A DNA stretch of 64,000 bases, taken from Clitopilus passeckerianus (lineage: Eukaryota; Basidiomycota; Agaricomycetes; Agaricales; Entolomataceae). Below the pieces are notes generated by a model. The model saw nothing but the letters and a program-made list of their open reading frames with translations, was not told the DNA's origin and did no database searches. The translations under genes were made by a program, and so were the position numbers. Shown here piece by piece: positions 10,759 through 19,562 of this stretch (the stretch's first letter is position 1; every line of letters begins with the position of its first letter). The stretch covers positions 434,001 to 498,000 of the forward strand of contig CALYLX010000126.1 in NCBI GenBank assembly GCA_944990035.1. The letters run 5' to 3'.

Positions 10759-12078
10759 GCCACAACCACCAAACCACCTGACTGCAAGAGGTCAACTACC
10801 CTTGCAGAACCGACCGGAACCACGTCTCCCTCAAGACCGCCGAACGCCTCAACTCCCACCGGGACAGAGAGAGTAGTACAACTTGACGACGGTACTTACT
10901 CAGAATTCGACCTTAAGACAAACCGTTGGAGACATTTGGTACCGAAAGACGAAGACCCGCGACAATATCGATTTGGCGACTACCTTAGCAGTGCCTACTT
11001 CACCGAAGAAGTAAAGAACCCAGAACCAGAACCACAGCCAGACCCCGAACCAGAATCAGAACCAGAGCAAGAACCCGAAGAAGAATCGGAAACAGAGCAA
11101 GAACCCGAAGAAGAATCGGAAACAGAACCAGAACCCCCCAGACAGACCCAGACTCCGACACCCGCACAAACCCCGAAACAAGAACCACCAGAAATGGCTC
11201 CAACCAACCCTGAACCAAAGAAACTCGCCGAACTCCGAATGGGACAACCATTTGAATATGATGGTGACCGAAGAAATGCCGAAGTTTGGTTGTTGGAAGT
11301 CAAGATGTACCTAAGCCTGAACGACCACATCTACGACAACAACAACAAGCAAATCGCTTTTGCACTTTCCTTTTTGAAGAAAGGAACCGCTTTGGCATGG
11401 AAACGATCTTTCTGCCAGAACTACACAAACAAAGATAACGACATCATCCTCCCCGATTTCAAACAATTCGAGAAAGAATTCATCAACGCCTTCTACCCAG
11501 TAGACGGAGAGGGACAGGCATTTGCATCCCTTGATGCTCTCACGCAGAAAGGACCAATTGACGATTACATATCTCAATTCAAAGTCCTTATCTCCGCCTC
11601 CGGGATCACCGATGAAAAGGCGAAGATTGAATTCTTCCAGAAAGGACTCAACTCCAAGATCATCGAAAAGATCTATAACCTCCCCATTCTTCCCGTCACC
11701 ATTAACGGATGGTACGAACACGCTGCCCGATTTGATGCACAATGGCGTAGAGGACAGAACATCATCCGCCGCAACAGAGGACTCCCCCCTATTTCCCATG
11801 CAAATCCCCGCAATACCCACGCCACAGCAGACCCTAACGCCATGGACATTGACGCCTTATCTTTTGAAAAGAGAAAGGAGTTAATGAAGGAAGGGAAATG
11901 TTTCCGCTGTTTCAAGAAAGGACATCGCTCTCGAGAATGCCCTGAACGCAGAGGAGGAAAGCAGTCCAACACCAACTCCTATGGCAAGAAAAACATCAAA
12001 GATCTTGTCAGAACCATTAGAGCATTGGAAGCAGAAGAATTGGAGAGCTTCTGGAATGAGCTCGATGAGGATTTTTAG
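10759..12078 (+). CDS. Element 1 Gag
   Basis: The frame is open from 10759, but its first ATG is at 11194 (294 aa from there). The part upstream reads like protein (a tract around YSEFDLKTNRW, then an acidic Glu/Pro repeat at about 11018-11140), so non-AUG initiation is possible. The main body has a capsid-like region and one CCHC zinc knuckle, CFRCFKKGHRSREC, near the C terminus. The stop TAG (12076-12078) follows a run of five T and overlaps the pol frame. Same as element 2 Gag apart from very few changes. Confidence 0.85.
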   Translation, partial: ATTTKPPDCKRSTTLAEPTGTTSPSRPPNASTPTGTERVVQLDDGTYSEFDLKTNRWRHLVPKDEDPRQYRFGDYLSSAYFTEEVKNPEPEPQPDPEPESEPEQEPEEESETEQEPEEESETEPEPPRQTQTPTPAQTPKQEPPEMAPTNPEPKKLAELRMGQPFEYDGDRRNAEVWLLEVKMYLSLNDHIYDNNNKQIAFALSFLKKGTALAWKRSFCQNYTNKDNDIILPDFKQFEKEFINAFYPVDGEGQAFASLDALTQKGPIDDYISQFKVLISASGITDEKAKIEFFQKGLNSKIIEKIYNLPILPVTINGWYEHAARFDAQWRRGQNIIRRNRGLPPISHANPRNTHATADPNAMDIDALSFEKRKELMKEGKCFRCFKKGHRSRECPERRGGKQSNTNSYGKKNIKDLVRTIRALEAEELESFWNELDEDF

Positions 12079-12080
12079 AA
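12069..12080 (+). promoter_or_regulatory. Putative -1 frameshift site at the gag stop
   Basis: GGATTTTTAG: the last sense codon TTT sits on a T5 run (12072-12076) next to the TAG stop. The pol frame is the -1 frame and is open from 12069. A one-base slip of the Phe tRNA with the stop in the A site would give Gag-Pol. The same sequence is present in element 2. Confidence 0.5.
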
Positions 12081-14584
12081 CGGCAGCCAGTGTCAACGTC
12101 TGAACCCGCCACAATACTGATTTCTTCTATGTCGTATGCAGAACCTTTTGATAAATCTATGCGTCTACCCATTAAGGTCTCTGCTCCGAATGAAGAAAGA
12201 ACCGTTGAAACCAAAGCACTAGTCGACTCAGGTGCTCAAGGACTATTCATCGACAAAGAATTCGTCGCCCGCCATCGAATCAAAACACATCCCCTTCGAC
12301 AACCTCTCACTGCCAAGAACGTTGACGGCACTATCAACAAAACAGGGCAAATCACCCATTACACCTGGGTCGATATAGGGATAGGGAAACACAAGGCGTC
12401 AGAACGGTGCCTGGTCACTGGATTAGGAATGAACACCTGATCCTCGGACTCCCATGGCTGAAGCGAACGAATCCAGAAATCAACTGGCAAAAGGGGACAC
12501 TATTCATTAATCCCAAGCGCGTCAAGACATCCCCGCTACGCACGGCCCTTGCCCGAGTCCAGATCAGACGACTAGCCGCAACAGAGGAATCACGCCTAGA
12601 CATTTCCAACGTACCCGACGAACCCGAACCCATTGAAACACCCTTAGAAGAACCCAATGACGAACAAGACCTGGTTATTGCCTATGTGAAAGGAGAACCA
12701 GTGATGGGAATATTCGAACGAGCCAATTCCCCATTGACGAATGAACATCGAGAACCAGAAATCAGAAGAATCCGAGCTGCAAATATCTCCCGAATCACCC
12801 GAGATAGAGGATCACTGCGATTCGTCCCGACCCAGAACGTCTGGATTCGCGCCAAGACGTCCATCTCCCAGACCCTAGAACATCAGAAAACCGAAGAGGT
12901 CAAGAAGAAACTCGAAGACCTCATTCCCCCCGAATACCACGAATTCAAGAAAGTCTTTGAGAAAGAAGCATCAGAACGATTCCCCCCATCTCGGCCTTGG
13001 GATCACGCCATTGATCTCAAACCAGACTTTGTTCCGAAAGACTGCAAGGTCTACCCTCTCAATCCAAAGGAGCAAGCCGAAATGGACAAATTCCTCGAAG
13101 AAAACTTACGAAAAGGATACATCCGACCCTCGAAATCACCTCAAGCATCACCCTTCTTCTTTGTAGCAAAGAAAGAAGCAAACGCACTACGACCCTGCCA
13201 AGATTACCGATATCTCAACAGTGGAACTGTCAAGAATGCCTACCCCTTACCACTAGTCAGCGACCTACTCGACAAACTCAGAGGAGCAAAGATTTTCACA
13301 AAGCTGGACATCCGATGGGGATATCATAATGTCCGGATCAAAGAAGGAGATGAGTGGAAAGCAGCCTTCAAAACAAATCGAGGCTTGTTTGAACCCACCG
13401 TCATGTTCTTTGGACTATGCAACTCCCCAGCCACGTTTCAAGCAATGATGAACCACATCTTCAGAGACATGATCGATGAAGGATGGTTAATCATCTACAT
13501 GGATGACATGTTACTCTTCTCTAAAGACCCAAGAGAACATGAGAAGGGCACCAAACGGGTACTCCAAAGGCTGATGGAACACAACCTGTTCCTCAAAGCT
13601 GAGAAATGCAAATTCAACGTAACAGAAGTCGAATTCCTTGGAATGATCATATCGCCAGACAAGATCCACATGGACCCGACTAAACTCGACGGGATAAAGA
13701 AATGGCCAACCCCGACCACCGTAAAAGAAGTTCGGTCCTTTTTGGGATTTGGCAACTTCTACCGAAGGTTCATAGGGAAATATGCGGAACTAGCCCGACC
13801 CCTGAACGATCTCACCAAGAAAGATCGGCCCTTTACATGGGGAAAGGAACAAGAAGAAGCATTTGAAGCCCTGAAGAAAAGGTTCGCGGAGACACCCGTA
13901 CTCACGATGCCCGATCCAACAAAACCATTCACCATTGAATGTGATGCATCCAAGTGGGCGACAGGAGCAGTGCTACGCCAACGAGACGAAAATAACGACT
14001 GGCACCCTTGTGGATACATCTCTCACTCCTTCACCCAAACTGAACGGAACTACGAAATCTACAACAGGGAACTACTCGCTATAGTCAGAGCACTGGAAAC
14101 TTGGCGACACTATCTACAAGGATCAGCCCACCCTGTCACGGTATTCTCCGACCACAAGAACCTAACCTACTACCGAACGCCACAGAAACTTAGCCGACGA
14201 CAAGCACGATGGAGTTTACTCCTCTCCCAATATGACCTAAACCTAGTCCATGTACCAGGAACTCAGATGGTCCAATCGGACGAACTATCCCGACGAGCAG
14301 ATCACATTCTAGACCACGACACTGACAACGAAGACATCACCATGCTACCTGATAAACTTTTCATCCGAACAATTGACACCGAACTTAAGGCGGAATTTGC
14401 CGAACACATGATGAAAGACGAATTCTTCACGGAAGCAATACAACACCTGAAGAACCACTCTACCCCCATCAAATCGGCTTTAGCCGACTGGAAAGTAGAG
14501 GACTCTCTCCTCTTTTTCCGGGGGCGATGCTACGTCCCTAATGATGCTACCCTACGACGAAGCCTCATACAGAAGTATCATGAC

Positions 14585-15047
14585 TGTTACAGTTACCTTG
14601 GATACGCACCCGGACTCTTTTTCCTTTTACTCATCTACCATTACTATCCCCGCCCCGCTTACGTTTATACAATTACTCAGTACTGCTGCGCATTACTCAT
14701 CCCTTTAGCTACGATTACTCAGTGTTCTCACGATCGTGGGATACTTGTACTATATTTACTTACTATGACTCGTCGTGACTCTTACTCTGACTCACTCCGA
14801 GTCATACTTACTTTTGCTTACTTAGCATTGCTGCGCAATGCCCAACCCTTAGCCCTACTCTTCATGTATAAAATACTTTCACGCTTTCGGTCTTGCTTCC
14901 CCAGCTTGACCTAAAAGCCTATACATCGCTATTTGCTTTAACTTTGACTCGCTCGATTACTCTCGCTCGTCTCTACAAAGGCTGGTAGAGGACTAAGCAG
15001 CTGAACTCTTGATACTTGGTTGAGCACGTAGCGATACTAGCTTAACA
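14585..15047 (+). repeat. Solo LTR inserted in element 1 pol
   Basis: A full 463-bp LTR of the same family flanked by a 5-bp duplication ATGAC (14580-14584 and 15048-15052). Element 2 has the uninterrupted sequence at this place. It is the footprint of a third insertion followed by LTR-LTR recombination. Confidence 0.95.
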
Positions 15048-16341
15048 ATGACGCACCTATGGCCGGACACCCCGGAGCATTCAAGACGATGGAGTTAATT
15101 TCCGAACACTACTGGTGGCCCAGAATGTTTGGAACTGTCAAATCCTACGTTGATGGATGTGCCCCTTGCCAACAGATGAAGGTCAATACACACCCCACGG
15201 CACCTCCCCTGAACCCAGTCAAATTTACCGCCACACGACCCTTCGAACTTGCCTCTACAGATTTCATCACTGATCTTCCTGAGGTTAACGGTTACGACTC
15301 ACTCATGGTCGTGGTAGACCATGGCCTTAGTAAGGGGGTAATTTTGATCCCTTGCAAGAAGACCATTGACGCCCTAGGCACTGCCAACAACTACCTGGAT
15401 GCTGTCTACAGAAGATTCGGACTTCCCGACAAACTGATATCCGATAGAGGTCCACAATTCGCATCCAAAGTATTCCAAGAACTAGGACGACTCCTAGGAA
15501 TCAAGCTTTCCCTGACAACCGCATATCACCCACAAGCAGATGGAGAAACCGAACGCGTCAACCAAGACATTGGCGCTTATCTCCGACTATTCTGCGCCAA
15601 CAACCCCGAGAAATGGCTAGAACTAATTCCCCTAATGGAATTCGCCCATAACAAACGTGTTCATGCCATCACCGCACAAACTCCATTCTACCTAATGAAC
15701 GGAGCAGAACCACGCGCTATTCCCCTTCCATATCAGAAGACCAATGTCCCTGCTGCGGAAACCCAAATAAAAGAACTCCAACAAGCACGAGACGAAGCTG
15801 CGGCTGCCCATGAACTTGCGAGACGAAAGATGGCCGAACGTGTCCGAAGTAACTTCAAACCATTTGAACAAGGACAGAAGGTTTGGTTGGAAACAACTAA
15901 CCTAAAACTGGCATACTACTCAAAGAAGTTCACGCCACGACGAGAAGGCCCCTTCACGATCAAAGAAGTTCTAGGTCCGCTGACCTACAGATTAGAACTA
16001 CCCCGAGCATGGAAAATTCACCCTGTGTTCCACGCCACCCTCCTCACACCATACAAGGAAACCGAGACACATGGGCCCAATTTCCTAGAACCGCCACCTG
16101 ACCTCATCAATCAAGAAGAAGAATGGGAAGTGGAAGAAATTGTCGCACACAAACGACATCGTGGGAAGATCCTTTACAAGATCAAGTGGAAAGGATATCC
16201 GACATCGGAGAACTCATGGGAACCTGTGAGAAACCTCCAGAACGCCAAGAAGACCCTTGAAGCTTATAAGAAGAGGAAGAACATTCGGTGAATCTCCATC
16301 AACCCACAGCACTTCGCCGAAGCAAACACATCTTGCTTATA

Positions 16342-17223
16342 ATGTCCTCCAATGTCTCCTCCTACGACCGCACCATCATCCTTAACACCTTCAAAACCGA
16401 TTCCGCTGTTACGGCGCTCCGTACGAACACTGCCTGGAGCAACAACGACAACCTCCTCACCGAAGTGGCAGAGCGGGGCTCAGCCTACCACGACCGAAGA
16501 ACCGAATTCCGCAACGAAGTGGCTCGTCTACGCCACCTATATTCGAAAACCCTTGAAGAACTTGATCGAGCTCTTGACAGCTCTGACCAACGCACGGAGG
16601 AAACCCTCACCGACCTCTTCTTCGCTGCTGGAGGTACAGCCTTCCTTGATCAGCACTATCCTGAACGACAAAGTTGGTTCCCCAACCCGAAGGAGACAGA
16701 TTTTGAAACCCTTGCCGCCAATCCCTGGGGGCCTGAGGAAGATCAAACCACCGAAGAACCGACGATTCTCACGGCACGTCAGGTTCGAGGAACCCTCCAA
16801 GAATTCCCCCCCGTCACCAACCTTGCTACCGCTGCCAAGATAAAGCACAATCCCTTCATTCAAACTACACCCGAGGATCAAGATAGCGACAAGGAAAACG
16901 TCAACCCAAATGTCAAACCCACCGACACCTTACCTCTCCGCATTCGAAAGCCCACCAGAGTCAGATTCGCCAACTCTGGTGAACCCTCTTCCTCAACGAT
17001 CTCGTCACAGAAGGCGCCGCGTACCGGATACCTTGCCAACCAGCCACCACCGCCCAGACACTTCCGATGCTATGTTTGCGGAGGCAGACATCGACAATAC
17101 CATTGCTTTCGTTTTGTTTGTCGTCTGTGTCATCATCGCGGCCCAGGCCATTACCCGGTTAACTGTCCACAACGCTATTGGAAGAACATAGACCGCCATT
17201 TCTGGGGCAAGAAGAAGAATTGA
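16342..17223 (+). CDS. Element 1 third ORF, Cys/His-cluster protein (293 aa)
   Basis: A sense ORF that begins 50 nt after the pol stop and ends 33 nt before the 3' LTR. It starts MSSNVSSYDRT. The N-terminal half is predicted helical (about 20-100, rich in Arg/Glu). The middle is Pro/Thr-rich. The C terminus has paired metal-ligand-like clusters, CYVCGGRHRQYHC and CRLCHHRGPGHYPVNC, which resemble zinc knuckles. It is kept intact in both element copies with only one or two residue changes, so it is probably functional. Ty3/Tf1-type elements normally lack an ORF here. A nucleic-acid-binding or second nucleocapsid-like role is a guess. Confidence 0.85.
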   Translation: MSSNVSSYDRTIILNTFKTDSAVTALRTNTAWSNNDNLLTEVAERGSAYHDRRTEFRNEVARLRHLYSKTLEELDRALDSSDQRTEETLTDLFFAAGGTAFLDQHYPERQSWFPNPKETDFETLAANPWGPEEDQTTEEPTILTARQVRGTLQEFPPVTNLATAAKIKHNPFIQTTPEDQDSDKENVNPNVKPTDTLPLRIRKPTRVRFANSGEPSSSTISSQKAPRTGYLANQPPPPRHFRCYVCGGRHRQYHCFRFVCRLCHHRGPGHYPVNCPQRYWKNIDRHFWGKKKN

Positions 17224-17256
17224 AGTCAGGTGACTTCAACGCTAGCGAGAGGGTAA

Positions 17257-17389
17257 TGTTACAGTTACCTTGGATACGCACCCGGACTCTTTTTCCTTTT
17301 ACTCATCTACCATTACTATCCCCGCCCCGCTTACGTTTATACATTTACTCAGTACTGCTGCGCATTACATCAGTACTGCTGCGCATTAC
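17257..17389 (+). repeat. Truncated 3' LTR of element 1
   Basis: The first 112 bp of the LTR (17257-17368), then a 21-bp direct duplication (atcagtactgctgcgcatta plus c), after which LTR similarity ends. The remaining ~350 bp are missing. Confidence 0.85.
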
Positions 17390-17420
17390 ATCAGTACATC
17401 TATATTGGTGTAACAGGCTA

Positions 17421-17722
17421 TCAACCGACCTTGTACTTCTCTATCGCTTGGTTACTTGTTAATACTTCATCGAAGTGCAGATCCGCTTTGCGAGCTGCGC
17501 TCAACTGGAGGACAGCCCAGACAATGTATTTCGTGTCTTCACCGTCCTCTGGGCCCTCCGCGCAAAGTACTTCAAGATCTTGGTCTGTTAAGTTGTAATG
17601 AGCTTTTGCGTTCGCTTTGGTCTACAAATATGACATTAGTTATCCAAAAATTCTCCAACTGGGAGGCAAGGCGCGCTCACGATGACGGGAGGACCGCGAC
17701 GACCAGTGCTTTTCGTAGTCAT
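17421..17722 (-). pseudogene. XPA-C-like paralogue C, truncated after repeat 1
   Basis: Exon 1 (17722-17681, MTTKSTGRRG) and exon 2 (17621-17430) encode repeat 1: AKAHYNLTDQDLEVLC, then DTKYIVWAVLQLSAA and IEKYK. The paralogue at 55527 continues from the same splice site into repeat 2; here the frame hits TGA at 17421 in what should be the intron, and the truncated LTR of element 1 begins 32 bp further on. The 3' half is therefore lost. It could still make an 80-residue protein. Confidence 0.65.
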
Positions 17723-17769
17723 ATCGTGGAATGAGACTGAGTTGGGGAATAAAGTCGCTGGTACACGGT

Positions 17770-17810
17770 CCTTATATACCCCAAGTTAAATCGCCGCCTA
17801 ATCGGCGTTT
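17770..17810 (-). promoter_or_regulatory. Promoter of paralogue C: TATA and CGCCG-N6-CGGCG palindrome
   Basis: TATATA at 17773-17778 and the inverted repeat CGCCG/CGGCG at 17792-17807, about 75 bp upstream of the ATG. The same palindrome with a 6-bp spacer occurs upstream of paralogue E (56259-56274). Confidence 0.55.
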
Positions 17811-18594
17811 GATGCAAAAACCGCCATTTCATCATCACGAGGTGCAGCCTATACTGGAAACCAGAACTGCCAACCGAGGGGAATAGCAACGAAGAGGACA
17901 GCCAGCAAGCCTTCTAGCCTTTATATAGTATTTGGAGATAGGAGTCAAGTAAACCCCGGGCTTCAAGCGATGCACATGTGTCGCAAACCGGTACGTCGAA
18001 TTGCGTTCCATACAGTGGCGGTCTTCTTTACTTATCAGGAGTCGCTACCGAGGCGGAGTTGAGCATTTTGTTAAAGTTTTGAACCCCCATCAGACATGCA
18101 CTGGTGTCGTAAGAGCCGTTATTCGTGAAATACATCCAAATTGAAACACAGAAAGGCAATCCAAGCTGAACTCTGTCGGCATTCGAATGGCAGAGACGAC
18201 ACCACGGTGATGAAGGTGACCCTGAAAGAGAAATTGCCTCCGCTCCATGGGGTGTTCCTGAGGGACGACGGAACAATGATGGCGATGACCAACTTTGGGA
18301 AATTATTCTCACGGCGTGGGCACCAACTTATAGATTAATGCTGCAATTTTCAGATCAGTTATCCGCAATAACGGTTGAGCACTCAGCTAGCACAGTCAAA
18401 GTGCAGCTTTATGAGAATGGTAACTTGGAAGAAAGCTATAGCTTGAGAAGACCGCATTTCGCACGATGAGCGGGACTCTTCAACTTGAAGACCCTGCAAC
18501 CCCTAGTCATGGTGTATTTATCCCCAGAAGATCATGGTCTGCCACCACAAAGTTTCAGTGCTATTCATGGACCTTGAAGGAAGGACATTGCACA

Positions 18595-18720
18595 TCAGCA
18601 TTCCGGGAAATCTCTTAATTCCGCTTGAAACACCTTAATTGCCTTTATCCAAGGAAATTAAGCAGCCTGAAGAGGAAAAGTTAAAGACCGCATGTCTTGA
18701 GTAAAGACGACATTCTTGGG
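18595..18720 (-). repeat. Dispersed repeat, copy 1
   Basis: The reverse complement shares several blocks in order with 54597-54722: ATGTCGTCTTTA, GGTCTTTA, CTTAATTTCCTT, AAGGTGTTTCAA and TTAAGAGATTTCCCGGA. It may be part of a non-autonomous transposon. Confidence 0.55.
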
Positions 18721-18852
18721 TTCGGTCTTGTAAACCTCTTGAATATCCTTTATTTTCCCTTTCCTTAAGGCACTTGTTGGTACAATTTTGGGTACAATGG
18801 TGATGCAAATAAGAGGGTATTCACTGGATTAGACAGGGATTAGAGGTGGAGT

Positions 18853-19008
18853 TAGTTAGATGGTGATACAGTCATACAGATAAAGGGGTATGTAGTAGGA
18901 TACTAGGTGTAGTATTCAGCTAGAGGGTGATCCAGATAAAGGGGTATTTAGTAGAATAGAGTGATAATCAGCTAGATGGTGATACAGATAAAGGCGTATT
19001 TAGTAGAA
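18853..19008. repeat. Imperfect tandem repeat, three units of about 55 bp
   Basis: Units contain tagatggtgatac followed by agataaaggggtatttagta, starting near 18855, 18917 and 18969. Confidence 0.6.
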
Positions 19009-19562
19009 AGTACAGGTTGAAGTTAAACTCATTCAAGGATTCTCAGAGGCCCCAGAGAATTGCAACCTTCACAAAGTATCATCAAGAGCCATCAAGCCAT
19101 TCTCAGAGTAGGAAGGAAGCTTAGGCAAACCTATAAAGACAAGCCCCAAGAGGGCTAAGAATCACCAACAAGGACAAAGAGCAGCCAAGAGCACATCTCA
19201 GAGCATCCAGATAATTCAGATACATCATTACAGAAAGAGCCGGGCTTCTAAATCATTTCCAAGCAGATTCAAACAGCTCCAGAACAACAAAGCATCACTA
19301 ATCATATTCAGGAGGTGAGAAATACAAAGAGATATACAGAGAAGATCAAGTATAGTGCAGTAATCAAGAGAAGGCGGGAGGTAAAGATGAACCAAGACTG
19401 AGTGGAGGTGGGGATGATAAATAGAAGAGGGCAGCACAGCACAAAAGAGGGCATACATCTACAGGCACAAAGAAAAGGGTATAAAGGGTTTTATGGGGGC
19501 TTAACCCAACCTATGGGCAGAGGTTAGAGGTGATGAACAAAGGTTGAAGATATGCTTACATA

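Larger units (their letters stand above)
12069..16291 (+). pseudogene. Element 1 Pol, broken by frameshift and solo LTR
   Basis: Order: protease (DSGAQGLF), reverse transcriptase (TKLDIRWGYHN, YMDDM), RNase H (ECDASKW, NRELLA), integrase zinc finger (HPGA, EHYWW, CAPCQQMK), integrase core with DRGPQFAS and GETERVNQ, and a C-terminal chromodomain (about 16120-16285; ILYKIKWKGYPTSENSWEP). Two breaks compared with element 2: a missing G in a run of three near 12425, and the LTR inserted at 14585-15047, which interrupts the frame just before HPGA. The RNase H motif NRELLA is DRELLA in element 2. The chromodomain places it with chromoviruses, which target marked chromatin. Confidence 0.93.
10254..17389 (+). 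mobile_element. Ty3 chromovirus element 1 (Tf1-like), damaged copy
   Basis: Layout: 5' LTR (10254-10716), self-priming PBS, gag, protease-RT-RNase H-integrase-chromodomain pol, a third ORF, truncated 3' LTR. It is nearly identical to element 2 (45705-52700), so it moved recently. Damage: one G missing near 12425 compared with element 2 (frameshift in protease), a 463-bp solo LTR inside pol, and loss of most of the 3' LTR. No target duplication can be read because the right end is lost. Confidence 0.95.
17811..19562. other. Gene-poor region
   Basis: No supported gene. It contains a dispersed repeat (18595-18720), a short tandem repeat (18853-19008) and AG-rich sequence up to the stop of the gene at 19563. 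Open frames near 18028-18338 on both strands show no motif. Confidence 0.45.

Noticed and set aside
10995..11330. Long minus-strand Ser/Gly-rich and Val/Leu-rich frames opposite element 1 Gag (also at 51625-51960).
   Set aside because: They are mirror images of the Glu/Pro repeat of Gag, whose codons leave all frames free of stops. No splice sites or motifs.
17178..17462. Plus frame running from ORF3 through the LTR of element 1.
   Set aside because: Frame shadow across the ORF3 end and LTR; the same sequence is non-coding LTR elsewhere.
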